64,000 nt of DNA from Chitinophagales bacterium (GCA_016786765.1 JAEUUZ010000023.1:115697-179696), one strand, 5' to 3'. Shown: positions 16,487 to 25,907, counted from the stretch's first letter. Notes: generated from the sequence alone by a model not told the origin. Made by a program: numbers and translations.

Positions 16487-18325
16487 TTACTCTACAGTAA
16501 CCGATTTTGCTAGATTTCTTGGTTGGTCTACATTACAGCCTCTCAGCAAGGCGATGTGGTACGATAACAACTGAAGTGGAATAGTAGCGATAAGTGGCTC
16601 TAAGCAATCTCTTGATTCCGGAATCTCGATAGTGTAATCTGACATGGCTTTTACTTTCGTATCGCCTTCTGTAACTATTGCAATTACTTTTCCTTTACGC
16701 GCTTTGATTTCCTGAATAGTGCTAATTACTTTTTCGTAATTTGAACTATGCGTAGCAATGATCACTACCGGCATATTCTCGTCAATTAAGGCGATTGGGC
16801 CGTGTTTCATTTCTGCAGCAGGATAACCCTCGGCATGGATGTAAGAAATCTCTTTTAGCTTTAAAGCACCTTCCAACGCTACAGGGAATCCGTAACCTCT
16901 TCCTAGATACAAAAAGTTAGGCGACTCGTAGAACTGGTATGCGATTTCTTTGATTTGCGTTTCGCACTTTAATGTTTTCTCTACTTTAGCCGGCATGGTT
17001 TCTAACTCAGCAAACACCTGACGAAGATCTGATTTTGTAATTGTTCCGCGAATATCGGCAAAGCCAAGCGCTAATAAGGTTAATACAGAAACTTGAGCGG
17101 TGAATGCTTTAGTTGATGCAACACCAATTTCAGGACCAGCGTGTGTATAAGCGCCTGCATGCGATGTGCGTGGAATGGAAGAGCCTACCACATTGCATAA
17201 TCCGAAGATAGTAGCTCCTTTTTCTTTCGCTAATTGAATAGCCGCCAACGTATCAGCCGTTTCTCCTGATTGTGAAATCGCAATCACTAAGTCGTTTTCG
17301 TTAATGACCGGATTTCGGTACCGGAACTCAGAGGCATATTCTACCTCCACCGGAATTCTAGCAATATCTTCGAACAAGTATTCGCCAACTAAACCCGCAT
17401 GCCATGACGTTCCACAACCGATGATAATAATGCGGTTTAGGTTCTTGATTTTATGCTCGTATTCTTTCAACGAACGCATCGCTAAGGTTGCCGTCTCGGT
17501 ATTGAAGCGTCCGCGCAACGAATCGTGAATTGATTTTGGTTGCTCGAAAATTTCTTTAATCATGAAATGCTCGTAACCGCCTTTTTCTATGGCTTCCAAG
17601 TTCATTTCTAACTTGTGAATAGCAGGTGTCATTTCAATGTTACCAATGGTTTTGATAGTGAGTTTACCATCGTTAATATAGGCGATTTCGCCATCGTTGA
17701 GATACGTTACATTTTTGGTGTATTCAATAATTGGAGAGGCATCTGAGGCAATGAAATATTCTCCATCTTCACCTATACCAACTACCATTGGACTTCCTTT
17801 TCGAGCACCAATGAGTTTGTTTCCGTCATTTCTTGAGATAATAACGATGGCATATGCACCAACAATTTCGTGGAGAGCAATGCGCACAGCTTCATCTAAA
17901 TCTACATTTTGTGATTTTTTGATTTCTTCGATCAAGTGAATCAATACTTCTGTGTCTGTATCGCTTTTAAAGGTATGCCCCTGTTTTATAAGCATTTCTT
18001 TAAGCGTACCGTAGTTTTCAATTATTCCATTGTGAATAATAGCTAATTCCCCGTCTTGAGATAAGTGCGGATGTGAATTGATATCATTGGGTTCGCCATG
18101 CGTTGCCCAACGTGTATGTCCCATACCTAGATGGCTGGCTGTGTTTTTCCCTTCGGTAAGATGTTCTAAGTCAGACACCTTGCCTTTGGTTTTATAAATA
18201 TTGAGTGTTGTATTTAATAAGGCTACACCAGCACTGTCATACCCTCTGTATTCAAGTCTTTTTAATCCTTTTATTAGAATAGGATAGGCCTCTCTAGGAC
18301 CAACATAAGCAACAATTCCACACAT
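16487..18325 (-). CDS. glmS: glutamine-fructose-6-phosphate aminotransferase (isomerizing)
   Basis: 612 residues. It makes glucosamine 6-phosphate from fructose 6-phosphate and glutamine, the first step towards UDP-GlcNAc, peptidoglycan and lipid A. MCGIVAYVG gives the catalytic Cys of the N-terminal glutaminase; two SIS isomerase domains follow (GCGTSWHAGLVGEYLFED; YLGRGYGFPVALEGALKLKEISY), and the C-terminus is DQPRNLAKSVTVE. Last gene of the leftward operon glgA-like/DUF4270/glmS, four bases after the DUF4270 gene. No glmS ribozyme is seen; the gap is too small. Confidence 0.98.
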   Translation of the reverse strand: MCGIVAYVGPREAYPILIKGLKRLEYRGYDSAGVALLNTTLNIYKTKGKVSDLEHLTEGKNTASHLGMGHTRWATHGEPNDINSHPHLSQDGELAIIHNGIIENYGTLKEMLIKQGHTFKSDTDTEVLIHLIEEIKKSQNVDLDEAVRIALHEIVGAYAIVIISRNDGNKLIGARKGSPMVVGIGEDGEYFIASDASPIIEYTKNVTYLNDGEIAYINDGKLTIKTIGNIEMTPAIHKLEMNLEAIEKGGYEHFMIKEIFEQPKSIHDSLRGRFNTETATLAMRSLKEYEHKIKNLNRIIIIGCGTSWHAGLVGEYLFEDIARIPVEVEYASEFRYRNPVINENDLVIAISQSGETADTLAAIQLAKEKGATIFGLCNVVGSSIPRTSHAGAYTHAGPEIGVASTKAFTAQVSVLTLLALGFADIRGTITKSDLRQVFAELETMPAKVEKTLKCETQIKEIAYQFYESPNFLYLGRGYGFPVALEGALKLKEISYIHAEGYPAAEMKHGPIALIDENMPVVIIATHSSNYEKVISTIQEIKARKGKVIAIVTEGDTKVKAMSDYTIEIPESRDCLEPLIATIPLQLLSYHIALLRGCNVDQPRNLAKSVTVE

Positions 18326-18328
18326 AAA

Positions 18329-19639
18329 TTACGATAGTTTTGTGAATGTAAGTTTTAATCTGATTCTAAATTTATTATCTGATTTGAAATTAGTAAGAAT
18401 TAGGCGATCACTTTTTGAAGCCGAAGAAAGGGAAATATGGAACCCGTTGTTTGGATAATTTCCTTTAACTACACCTTGCATATGCTGTGTGATATTGAAT
18501 GTATAACTTGTGTAATCAACACCGCTTTCCGTTCTCGTTACATTCGTGGCTAATCCATTGTTATCAAACGCACTAAAGCTTTCATCTGCACCTGATGCAT
18601 TAATTTTGGAGAGATAGATGAATGAAGGTAAAGGATAAGAAGTGTCTAAACCACTTACATCATTCCATTTTGTTACTATTAATTCTGCTTTATTAATCGC
18701 CAAATTTTCAGGTAAATCTAACAGGGTAGGGAAGGTCACTTTCACTTTTGTTCCAGCACCGGATTGAACATACAATAGCGAATCGGAAACCGCTGTAGAA
18801 GCTAAAGCTTGCTGTATGATTCCGGAATAGATATGGTCGAAGTGATTGATACGTGCCGAACTGGTACTGATATTTAAGTTGAATTGCAATGAGTCGTTGG
18901 TGTTGTTATGGTAGTATATCGCCACTTTAGAGTCGGTGAGGCTTACATTGGAAACCCCATTGCCTAAAGCACCTTGGGCGGTTACGTAAATACCTTTAAT
19001 TAAATTTAAGAAATTCGTGTTGTTTGAAAGTGTAGCTGAGTCCATATTTAAAACGCGTTGTCCAAACGCGTTGTTAAGTTTAATGCGCATTTGCGGAGCT
19101 TCGGTGCCACTAATTGTTTTTACACTATCGGTATAATTCGGCACAAAGTTATACGCCACACCAATAGGGCTTCCATTTACACTAAAGGTAGAATTCGTTA
19201 AATAGCTTGTATTTAAGGGGTCAATACTTTCCGTAACTTCATACACAGCAATATTGACAGGTTTCGTGTTCTTTCCGTACGAATCGTAATAATACAAGGA
19301 AAGCACGCACGAGTCAACCACAGGATTATCAGAAAAAACGGAACCATCTTTCGATAATCGGCACTGCGTATAAAAGCCGCACACTACCTTGCCGAAAATA
19401 GGATCATCCATGCTACCAACAATACCATTGCTCACCCCGGCTGCAGAGTAAGGTAGATCGGCAATGGTTTTACTATTAACGGTGAAAGTATCAGTGGTGT
19501 TCAAATTCAAAAAATCGTTCGGTCCATTAACTAACGAAGAATCTTTAACGATTGGATCTTTACAACCGTTCAAGACAAAGGCAAATAAAAATACCGCGCT
19601 TATTGCAAACACGGTATTTATTCTGAAATTAATTCTCAT
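18329..19639 (-). CDS. DUF4270 lipoprotein
   Basis: 436 residues with lipobox LNGC (Cys26), then KDP. The N-terminal part (NDFLNLNTTDTFTVNSKTI, GSMDDPIFGKVVCGFYTQ, DSCVLSLYYYDSYG) is characteristic of DUF4270, a family restricted mainly to Bacteroidota. Function not known. It is probably an outer-membrane lipoprotein with beta-sandwich domains. Its place between a short glycogen-synthase-like gene and glmS is a recurrent gene order in the phylum as I know it, which hints at a link to sugar or envelope metabolism. Confidence 0.85.
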   Translation of the reverse strand: MRINFRINTVFAISAVFLFAFVLNGCKDPIVKDSSLVNGPNDFLNLNTTDTFTVNSKTIADLPYSAAGVSNGIVGSMDDPIFGKVVCGFYTQCRLSKDGSVFSDNPVVDSCVLSLYYYDSYGKNTKPVNIAVYEVTESIDPLNTSYLTNSTFSVNGSPIGVAYNFVPNYTDSVKTISGTEAPQMRIKLNNAFGQRVLNMDSATLSNNTNFLNLIKGIYVTAQGALGNGVSNVSLTDSKVAIYYHNNTNDSLQFNLNISTSSARINHFDHIYSGIIQQALASTAVSDSLLYVQSGAGTKVKVTFPTLLDLPENLAINKAELIVTKWNDVSGLDTSYPLPSFIYLSKINASGADESFSAFDNNGLATNVTRTESGVDYTSYTFNITQHMQGVVKGNYPNNGFHISLSSASKSDRLILTNFKSDNKFRIRLKLTFTKLS

Positions 19640-19703
19640 CTAAGGATATTTTATCGGTCGAGTGCGTAGATACTAAAATCACGCCAAAACCTTTCACTTT
19701 TTT

Positions 19704-20519
19704 TTAGTTAGCCATAATGTTTTGGTAGAAGGTATTCACAAGCGGTAAAGCTTCGTCTTCTACTGTGGTGAGATTGAATACCGGCTTACCTTTTGCTTTT
19801 TTCACGAAGCTAGATACCTTTTCGTCCAGTTTTTCTTCCAAAATCAAAGCATCTGCAAATTCAGAACCACCGATATTTAAGCTGGTGTTATCGCCATCTT
19901 TAAAGAAATCGATATGTTTTTGCGTGATGTTTTCGCTGATTTGGATTTGATCGGCAAAGTTTTTATTCAATTTGTTGCTGAACGAATTCTGAGTTACTGT
20001 GTACACAACCTTACTTTTCGCGAATAAAGGATCGTCTTTGTAAGTAGTTTTCAAATACAATGGGATTAAGCTGGTCATCCACCCAATACAATGGATGATA
20101 TCCGGAGCCCAACCAAATTTCTTAACTGTTTCAATTGTTCCTTTGCAGAAGAAAATCATACGGTCTGAATTGTCTTCGTAGAAGTTGTTGTTTTCGTCTT
20201 CGAATACCGATTTGCGTTTGAAGAAATCTTCGTTATCCAAAAAGTACACTTGTAATCTTGCGCCTGGTAAAGAAGCTACTTTAATCACTAATGGATAATC
20301 TTCGTCATTAATAATTACGTTGATTCCGGAAAGGCGAACTACTTCGTGCAAACGGTGTCTTCTCTCGTTGATGTTTCCGAACTTCGGCATCAGTACTCTG
20401 ATTTCCATTCCGTTTTCCTGCATGTACTTCGGCAAAGAGTTCGCTATTTTAGAGGCTTCAGTTAAATTGATATAAGGATCCATCTCTTGTGTCACAATCA
20501 AAATTCGCTTTTTTTCCAT
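19704..20519 (-). CDS. short glycogen/starch synthase-like protein (GT5 N-terminal domain only)
   Basis: 271 residues against about 480 for full glycogen synthase. It matches the N-terminal Rossmann half: KRILIVTQEMDPYINLTEASKIANSLPKYMQENGMEIRVLMPKFG, where normal enzymes have EVAPYAKVGGLADV. The KxGGL ADP-glucose-binding motif is replaced by LTEAS. DIIHCIGWMTSLIPLYLKT corresponds to the DxxHxHDWxxxL segment. The whole C-terminal GT-B domain is missing. It therefore probably cannot make glycogen by the usual mechanism. First gene of the operon with DUF4270 and glmS; divergent from panC. Confidence 0.8.
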   Translation of the reverse strand: MEKKRILIVTQEMDPYINLTEASKIANSLPKYMQENGMEIRVLMPKFGNINERRHRLHEVVRLSGINVIINDEDYPLVIKVASLPGARLQVYFLDNEDFFKRKSVFEDENNNFYEDNSDRMIFFCKGTIETVKKFGWAPDIIHCIGWMTSLIPLYLKTTYKDDPLFAKSKVVYTVTQNSFSNKLNKNFADQIQISENITQKHIDFFKDGDNTSLNIGGSEFADALILEEKLDEKVSSFVKKAKGKPVFNLTTVEDEALPLVNTFYQNIMAN

Positions 20520-20600
20520 CTTGCTTTTATTTTGTTGAATAAATGATATTTTGGCTCTGCGATAAAACCGATAGGAGATATTGGTTTTTTAAGCAGGGGA

Positions 20601-20634
20601 CAAAGATAATAATAAAAAATTTAAAGTTCACAAA
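20601..20634 (-). promoter_or_regulatory. possible promoter of the glgA-like/DUF4270/glmS operon
   Basis: On the minus strand TATCTTTG (plus 20601-20608) matches the -7 element; a TTTG lies at plus 20631-20634 with a 22-base spacer, longer than the usual 19. Predicted leader is about 75 bases. Confidence 0.35.
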
Positions 20635-20668
20635 TCCAATTCGCCCAATTCTTTTTAAACCTACGGAA

Positions 20669-21535
20669 ATGCTCATTTTAAAAACCCAAAAAGATGTTGA
20701 TAATCAAGTTAATATACTTAAAGGGAAGGGTAAATCTATAGGCTTTGTTCCCACCATGGGGGCACTCCACGAGGGGCATTTATCATTAATTAAGAAATCG
20801 AACCGTATAAACGACATTACCGTGTGCAGTATTTTCGTGAATCCGACCCAGTTTAACGACAAATCAGACTTCGAAAAGTATCCGGCTACATTAGAAAAGG
20901 ATATTGAAATGCTGGTTTCGGTGAAATGCGATATCCTTTTTTTGCCTTCGGTGAATGAAATGTACCCGAAAGGTTTCGGTAATACAGATAAACCCGACTT
21001 CGGCTATTTGGCCACAACATTAGAAGGTGAATTTCGTCCCGGTCATTTCGATGGTATGGCACAAATTGTAGAAAAGTTGTTGCGAACCGTGAATCCTGAT
21101 CGATTGTATATGGGACAAAAAGATTTTCAGCAGGCGATGATTGTAAGGCAACTCATCAAAATTCGAAAGTTGAAAACGGAGTTGGTGGTTTGCGCTATCG
21201 TTCGCGAGAAGGATGGACTAGCCATGAGCTCAAGAAATGTTCGACTCGATAAAGCTTCACGAGTATTAGCGTTGGAATTGTCGAAGACCTTGAACTATTT
21301 GAAACGTATCATTCGTCAGGATACAGGAGAGGATGCAAAAACGTTATTGAAAAAGGCAGAGGTGCGTATCTCGAAATTCCCCGATGTTAAACTGGAGTAT
21401 ATAGCTTGGCGAAATGCTTCAACATTAAAACCTGTGACCAAATACAATCCTGAAGCAGAGCAAGTGGTACTGATTGCTGCTTTTGTAGGCGGTGTCCGCT
21501 TAATCGACAATATGCTGGTGAATCCCATATCATAA
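20669..21535 (+). CDS. panC: pantothenate synthetase
   Basis: 288 residues from ATG 20669, which matches the family start just before FVPTMGALHEGHLSLI; a longer frame from 20543 would add 42 basic, non-conserved residues. PanC joins pantoate and beta-alanine with ATP in coenzyme A synthesis. The HxGH nucleotide motif is ALHEGH; DRLYMGQKDFQQ and GLAMSSRNVRL are the other family blocks. purD follows 27 bases later. panD, its frequent partner in this phylum, is not here. Confidence 0.95.
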   Translation: MLILKTQKDVDNQVNILKGKGKSIGFVPTMGALHEGHLSLIKKSNRINDITVCSIFVNPTQFNDKSDFEKYPATLEKDIEMLVSVKCDILFLPSVNEMYPKGFGNTDKPDFGYLATTLEGEFRPGHFDGMAQIVEKLLRTVNPDRLYMGQKDFQQAMIVRQLIKIRKLKTELVVCAIVREKDGLAMSSRNVRLDKASRVLALELSKTLNYLKRIIRQDTGEDAKTLLKKAEVRISKFPDVKLEYIAWRNASTLKPVTKYNPEAEQVVLIAAFVGGVRLIDNMLVNPIS

Positions 21536-21562
21536 ATCAATACATCTTAAATTATAAATGCA

Positions 21563-22846
21563 ATGAATATTCTTTTGTTAGGTAGCGGTGGACGAGAAAA
21601 TGCTTTTGCATGGAAATTGAAACAAAGTCCGCTTTGCGAAAAACTCTTTATTGCTCCGGGGAATCCCGGTACTGCTGCATTTGGAGAGAACGTGAATATC
21701 AGCGCCACTGATTTTGATGCCTTGAAAGTATTTGTGTTAGCCAATCAAGTGCAAATGGTTGTTGTTGGCCCGGAAGACCCTTTGGTTAAAGGCATCTTCG
21801 ATTTTTTTGCGAATGATGAACAATTGCAGTCGATTCCGGTGATTGGTCCTTCTAAAGTGGCCGCACAACTGGAAGGCAGTAAAGCTTTTGCCAAGCGATT
21901 TATGGAGCGACATAAAATTCCTACAGCCGGTTATCGCGAGTTTAACTTAGAAAATCTAGAGGAAGGCTTGCGTTATATTTATCAGAACAGCGGTCCGTAT
22001 GTATTAAAAGCTGATGGATTAGCTGCAGGCAAAGGCGTTTTGATTATTGATGACCAGCAAGAAGCGAAAGAGGCATTGCGCGAAATGATTGCGGAAAGCA
22101 AATTTGGGAAAGCAAGTGATACTGTTGTGATTGAGCAGTTCTTGAAAGGGATAGAATTTTCGGTGTTTGTGATGACCGATGGCACTAATTATAAACTGTT
22201 GCCGAATGCAAAGGACTACAAGCGAATTGGCGAAGGAGACAAAGGTTTGAACACAGGCGGCATGGGCGCTGTTTCTCCGGTGCCGTTTGTTACCGATGAA
22301 TTAATGGAACGTGTGGAGCGAACGATTATTCAACCTACCGTGAATGGATTAGCCACAGAAAAAATAATCTACAAAGGCTTTATTTATGTGGGTTTGATTT
22401 TGGTAGGGAAGGATCCGTATGTAATTGAATACAACTGCAGAATGGGCGACCCGGAAACAGAAGTGGTGATGCCGCGATTGAAATCGGATTTAGTGGAATT
22501 GTGTGTGGCTATAGGCAACGGGACATTGAATACAAAAGAAGTAGAAATCGATAGCCGGGCGGCAACAACAGTGATTTTGGCTTCCGGAGGTTATCCTGAA
22601 GACTTTGAAAAAGGGAAAACAATTTCCGGATTGGCTGAAGCTGCTGCTATGCAAGATGTGCTTGTATTTCATGCCGGCACTAAACGCGAAGGCGATAACA
22701 TTGTAACCAGTGGTGGGCGAGTATTGGCGATTACCGCTTACGGTGTAAATGGGAAAGAGGCGGTAACAACTTCCTTAAAAGCTTGCGCACAAATTCAATT
22801 CGAAAAGAAATACAATCGGAGTGATATTGGGTATGAGTTTTATTGA
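21563..22846 (+). CDS. purD: phosphoribosylamine-glycine ligase (GAR synthetase)
   Basis: 427 residues. ATP-grasp enzyme of purine synthesis step 2: phosphoribosylamine plus glycine and ATP. Start MNILLLGSGGRENAFAWKL, then GPEDPLVKGI, the ATP-grasp loop KADGLAAGKGVLI, and the metal-binding YNCRMGDPETEVVMPRL. Probably cotranscribed with panC. Convergent with rpoD, seven bases between the stops. Confidence 0.97.
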   Translation: MNILLLGSGGRENAFAWKLKQSPLCEKLFIAPGNPGTAAFGENVNISATDFDALKVFVLANQVQMVVVGPEDPLVKGIFDFFANDEQLQSIPVIGPSKVAAQLEGSKAFAKRFMERHKIPTAGYREFNLENLEEGLRYIYQNSGPYVLKADGLAAGKGVLIIDDQQEAKEALREMIAESKFGKASDTVVIEQFLKGIEFSVFVMTDGTNYKLLPNAKDYKRIGEGDKGLNTGGMGAVSPVPFVTDELMERVERTIIQPTVNGLATEKIIYKGFIYVGLILVGKDPYVIEYNCRMGDPETEVVMPRLKSDLVELCVAIGNGTLNTKEVEIDSRAATTVILASGGYPEDFEKGKTISGLAEAAAMQDVLVFHAGTKREGDNIVTSGGRVLAITAYGVNGKEAVTTSLKACAQIQFEKKYNRSDIGYEFY

Positions 22847-22853
22847 ATCATAA

Positions 22854-23720
22854 TTACCCTAAATAAGGCCTCAACGCTCTATTTCTCGAACTCGATCGCA
22901 ATTTGATTATCGCTTTGTCTTTAATCTGACGAATTCGTTCGCGTGTGATGCCAAGCGTGTCGCCAATATCTTCCAACGTCATTGCATTTTCAACGCCAAT
23001 ACCGAAGAATAATTTAATCACATCGCGTTCGCGTTCTGTAAGTGTAGAGAGCGTTCTGTTGGTTTCTTGTTGCAACGATTCGCGGTAATCAACACCTTCA
23101 TCAGCCAATTCAGCGTTCGGATTATCCAATACGTCAATCAAAGAATTGCTTTCCCCTTCTTGGAAAGGCGCGTCCATCGATACATGTCGGCCGGCCAAAT
23201 CAAGCGCGCCTAACACTTCGTCAATGCTGAGTCCTAAATAAATGGATACCTCTTCAGGTGTAGCTTCGCGTTGATACTTCTGCTCTAACTCAGAAAAAGT
23301 TTTATTGATTTTTGATACCAATCCCACTTTGTTCAATGGTAATCGGACAATACGTGAATGCTCTGCCAATGCTTGAATAATTGACTGACGAATCCACCAC
23401 ACAGCATAAGAAATAAACTTGAAGCCTCTCGTTTCATCGAATTTTTGCGCGGCTTTTACTAAGCCCAAATTTCCTTCATTAATTAAATCGTTTAACGAGA
23501 GTGCAGAGTTTTGATATTGCTTGGCTACCGATACCACAAAGCGGAGGTTAGCACGCGTTAGTTTGTCTAATGCGCGTTGATCGCCTTCACGGATTCTTCG
23601 GGCCAATTGCACCTCTTCTTCAGCCGTAATCAACTCCTCTTTGCCAATTTCAAGCAAGTATTTCTCTATCGACTGACTTTCTCGGTTGGTGATTGATTTG
23701 GATATCTTTAGCTGTCTCAT
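22854..23720 (-). CDS. rpoD: primary RNA polymerase sigma factor (RpoD/SigA, short Bacteroidota form)
   Basis: 288 residues. It starts directly with region 1.2 ([27 protein letters not shown]); region 1.1 and the non-conserved region of E. coli sigma70 are absent, as is normal for Bacteroidota. Region 2 core [46 protein letters not shown]; region 3 LPLNKVG; region 4 [34 protein letters not shown]. This factor reads the TTTG-N19-TAnnTTTG promoters found in this window. Single gene, own transcript. Confidence 0.95.
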   Translation of the reverse strand: MRQLKISKSITNRESQSIEKYLLEIGKEELITAEEEVQLARRIREGDQRALDKLTRANLRFVVSVAKQYQNSALSLNDLINEGNLGLVKAAQKFDETRGFKFISYAVWWIRQSIIQALAEHSRIVRLPLNKVGLVSKINKTFSELEQKYQREATPEEVSIYLGLSIDEVLGALDLAGRHVSMDAPFQEGESNSLIDVLDNPNAELADEGVDYRESLQQETNRTLSTLTERERDVIKLFFGIGVENAMTLEDIGDTLGITRERIRQIKDKAIIKLRSSSRNRALRPYLG

Positions 23721-23873
23721 AGTTTCACGAATACATTAGTTAACAAACAGGATGGCAGAGAAAAACTTGCAATTCTTTTGCCAACTTGATTATTAGAACG
23801 CTTTAGAAACCAAAAAGTTGCTTCGCGATTGTCACGAAATTGTCAAAAAATAGTTAAAGTGCTGTGTTTGCAG

Positions 23874-24551
23874 CTATTCTGCGCCTTGTTCTAAAGCGCC
23901 TTTCGCAATCAGATATTGACCGGAGATGTACAAAACCATAATCCAAAATCCCGACAAAAAAAGGTTCCCATCAAACAGAAATTTATTTAATGCGATAATC
24001 GAATCGGAAAACATAAATAACAGAGCACCAGCAAAAGTCAAAGCAAAACTTTTTTCGTTTACTCTTCCGAAGCGATTCACAGCAAACACTACCATAGTGG
24101 CAATGGCTAATGAATAGACGGCAACAGGGCCTTTCATTTCGCCAGGCACATTGCCGAAGAACGAATACAATAACAGAATGAAATAGGCAAGTAACGGCAC
24201 CAATACCCAGAATTTTTTCGGCAACAATGCCTCATTGTTTTTAAATGTAACATTGGCAAAACACACAGCATATAAAATGTGTGCCACTAAAAAACTGCCT
24301 AGTCCCAACAAGAAGAAAATTTCTTGATTAAACGGAATCATCAAAAATACATCCCCAAGCCACGAAAAGAAAAAGGCAATCAAGAATTTTTTGTGAAATG
24401 AACTTATTGGTTTACTAATGTTACTGTAATAAAACAGCATCAAAACAGGCATCAATAATGGTTTTGAAATAAATTTCAATAGTTGGTTGCCGGTAACTTC
24501 CGATGCGATTTCCAATAATGCTACGATTAAGTAAACAATAGCTAAATTCAT
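23874..24551 (-). CDS. YhhN/TMEM86 family membrane protein (lysoplasmalogenase-like)
   Basis: 225 residues, eight or so hydrophobic helices. Family blocks: KPLLMPVLMLFYY, FSWLGDVFLMIPF, VAHILYAVCF, and near the end GALLFMFSDSIIALNKF. The eukaryotic relatives TMEM86A/B hydrolyse the vinyl-ether bond of lysoplasmalogens at the membrane; the two conserved Asp (GDVFLM, SDS) are the suspected catalytic pair. Whether this bacterial copy has that activity is not known. Divergent from the radical SAM gene. Confidence 0.85.
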   Translation of the reverse strand: MNLAIVYLIVALLEIASEVTGNQLLKFISKPLLMPVLMLFYYSNISKPISSFHKKFLIAFFFSWLGDVFLMIPFNQEIFFLLGLGSFLVAHILYAVCFANVTFKNNEALLPKKFWVLVPLLAYFILLLYSFFGNVPGEMKGPVAVYSLAIATMVVFAVNRFGRVNEKSFALTFAGALLFMFSDSIIALNKFLFDGNLFLSGFWIMVLYISGQYLIAKGALEQGAE

Positions 24552-24639
24552 ACTATGTTGGTTTTGATATTAAGCAGTTTCCAAAATACAATAATTAAAC
24601 TTACATATCAAAAATGGTTTTTTTATCATTGGTGAAGAA

Positions 24640-25656
24640 ATGAGAATACAAGACGCCATCAATTTTTTAAGCAAAACTTCGGTTCGAAAAGTAGCGAATG
24701 CGGGATTGATTTTGTCGTCATACTATTTGTCGAAAATGCTGAAAAAGCCTATCCAATGGGGTATGCCGATTACCATTTCGATAGAGCCCACTACGCAATG
24801 TAATTTAGAATGTCCGGAATGTCCTAGTGGAGTGAAGTTTTTTACTCGTCCGACCGGGTATATAAGTCTTGATTTATTTCAGCGACTGCTCGATCAAACC
24901 CATTCGCATTTGTTGTATATGTATTTTTATTTTCAAGGCGAGCCATATCTACATCCACAGTTTTTTGAATTAGTGCAGACGGCTGCACTGCGAAATATTT
25001 ACACAGTTACATCTACAAATGCACATTTTTTAGGTAAGCGAAAAGCTGAAGAAACGGTAAAAAGTGGCTTAGACAGAATCATTATTTCGATCGATGGAAC
25101 AACACAAGAAACTTATTCTAAATACCGTATTGGCGGAAGTTTGGACAAGGTGTTAGAAGGGACAAAAAATTTAATAGAGGCAAAAAAAACGTTACAATCG
25201 AAAACACCCCACATCGTTTTTCAATTTATTGTGATGCGCCACAACGAGCATCAAATGGAAGATGCAAAACAATTAGCAAAAAGAATTGGCGTAGATGAAT
25301 TGAAATTCAAAACGGTGCAAGTGTACGACTTTGAACACAATGCAGAATTAGTGCCACAAAATGAAGCCTATTCTCGTTATGAAACGAATACTACTAACCC
25401 TACTATCAAAAACAAATTATTGAATCATTGCTGGAAATTGTGGCATTCGTGTGTGATGACTTGGGATGGAAAAATTGTGCCTTGCTGTTTTGATAAAGAT
25501 GCATCTCATCAATTAGGCGACATCAATAAAAAACATTTTTCTGCTATTTGGAAAAGTGAAGCTTATCAGAATTTTCGGGCGAAAATTATTCGTTCTCGTT
25601 CTTCCATTGATATTTGCACCAATTGCTCTGAAGGGACTACGGTTTGGGTGGAGTAG
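24640..25656 (+). CDS. radical SAM/SPASM domain protein
   Basis: 338 residues. The radical SAM iron-sulfur motif is CNLECPEC (Cys54, Cys58, Cys61). A C-terminal SPASM-type region has C-x5-W-x5-C (NHCWKLWHSCVMTW), GKIVPCCFDKDA and CTNC, which would hold extra clusters. Such proteins modify peptides, lipids or cofactors by radical chemistry. No small precursor peptide gene lies next to it, so RiPP maturation is not supported here; the substrate is unknown. Gene is alone, followed by two tRNA genes. Confidence 0.88.
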   Translation: MRIQDAINFLSKTSVRKVANAGLILSSYYLSKMLKKPIQWGMPITISIEPTTQCNLECPECPSGVKFFTRPTGYISLDLFQRLLDQTHSHLLYMYFYFQGEPYLHPQFFELVQTAALRNIYTVTSTNAHFLGKRKAEETVKSGLDRIIISIDGTTQETYSKYRIGGSLDKVLEGTKNLIEAKKTLQSKTPHIVFQFIVMRHNEHQMEDAKQLAKRIGVDELKFKTVQVYDFEHNAELVPQNEAYSRYETNTTNPTIKNKLLNHCWKLWHSCVMTWDGKIVPCCFDKDASHQLGDINKKHFSAIWKSEAYQNFRAKIIRSRSSIDICTNCSEGTTVWVE

Positions 25657-25686
25657 CGCGTAGCGAAATGAAAAATCAAAAAAACT

Positions 25687-25719
25687 CTTGATAGCACTAA
25701 TGAATAATTTTTATTTTTG
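25687..25719 (+). promoter_or_regulatory. tRNA promoter
   Basis: TATTTTTG at 25712-25719 matches the -7 element exactly; CTTG at 25687-25690 may be the -33 element with a 21-base spacer. The transcript would begin at about the first base of the first tRNA. Confidence 0.5.
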
Positions 25720-25725
25720 CATATT

Positions 25726-25797
25726 CGCCCCTTAGTTCAATGGATAGAATAGAAGTTTCCTAAACTTTTGATGCAGGTTCGATTCCTGCAGAGGCGA
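25726..25797 (+). tRNA. tRNA-Arg (anticodon CCT)
   Basis: 72-base cloverleaf. Acceptor CGCCCCT (25726-25732) with AGAGGCG (25790-25796), one C-A mismatch at the fifth pair. T8 A9 present. Anticodon stem GAAGT / ACTTT, loop TTCCTAA, anticodon CCT at 25759-25761, reading AGG. T arm GCAGG-TTCGATT-CCTGC is perfect. Discriminator A; CCA is not encoded. Confidence 0.85.
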
Positions 25798-25803
25798 CAT
25801 AAC

Positions 25804-25876
25804 GGCTCCGTAGTTTAACGGATCAGAATACTAGATTTCGGCTCTAGTGATGGGGGTTCGATTCCCTCCGGGGCTA
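25804..25876 (+). tRNA. tRNA-Arg (anticodon TCG)
   Basis: 73-base cloverleaf. Acceptor GGCTCCG (25804-25810) with CGGGGCT (25869-25875), G-T pairs at positions 1 and 4. T8 A9 present. Anticodon stem CTAGA / TCTAG, loop TTTCGGC, anticodon TCG at 25838-25840, reading CGA, with G at position 37. T arm GGGGG-TTCGATT-CCCTC with one G-T pair. CCA not encoded. Six bases after the first tRNA, hence cotranscribed. Confidence 0.85.
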
Positions 25877-25879
25877 CAA

Positions 25880-25907
25880 AAAAAGGGAGTATTAATACTC
25901 CCTTTTT
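25880..25907. terminator. bidirectional terminator between the tRNAs and the M4 protease gene
   Basis: A perfect 26-base palindrome (arms AAAAGGGAGTATT / AATACTCCCTTTT, 25881-25906) with T runs on both strands. It would end the tRNA transcript rightward and the metalloprotease transcript leftward. Confidence 0.85.

Noticed and set aside
24640..25656. RiPP biosynthesis locus built on the radical SAM/SPASM gene
   Set aside because: No precursor peptide, peptidase or transporter gene is adjacent; the neighbours are a YhhN gene and tRNAs.
25726..25876. tRNA-associated integration site of a genomic island
   Set aside because: No integrase and no repeated tRNA 3' end was seen nearby; the flanking genes are ordinary chromosomal genes.
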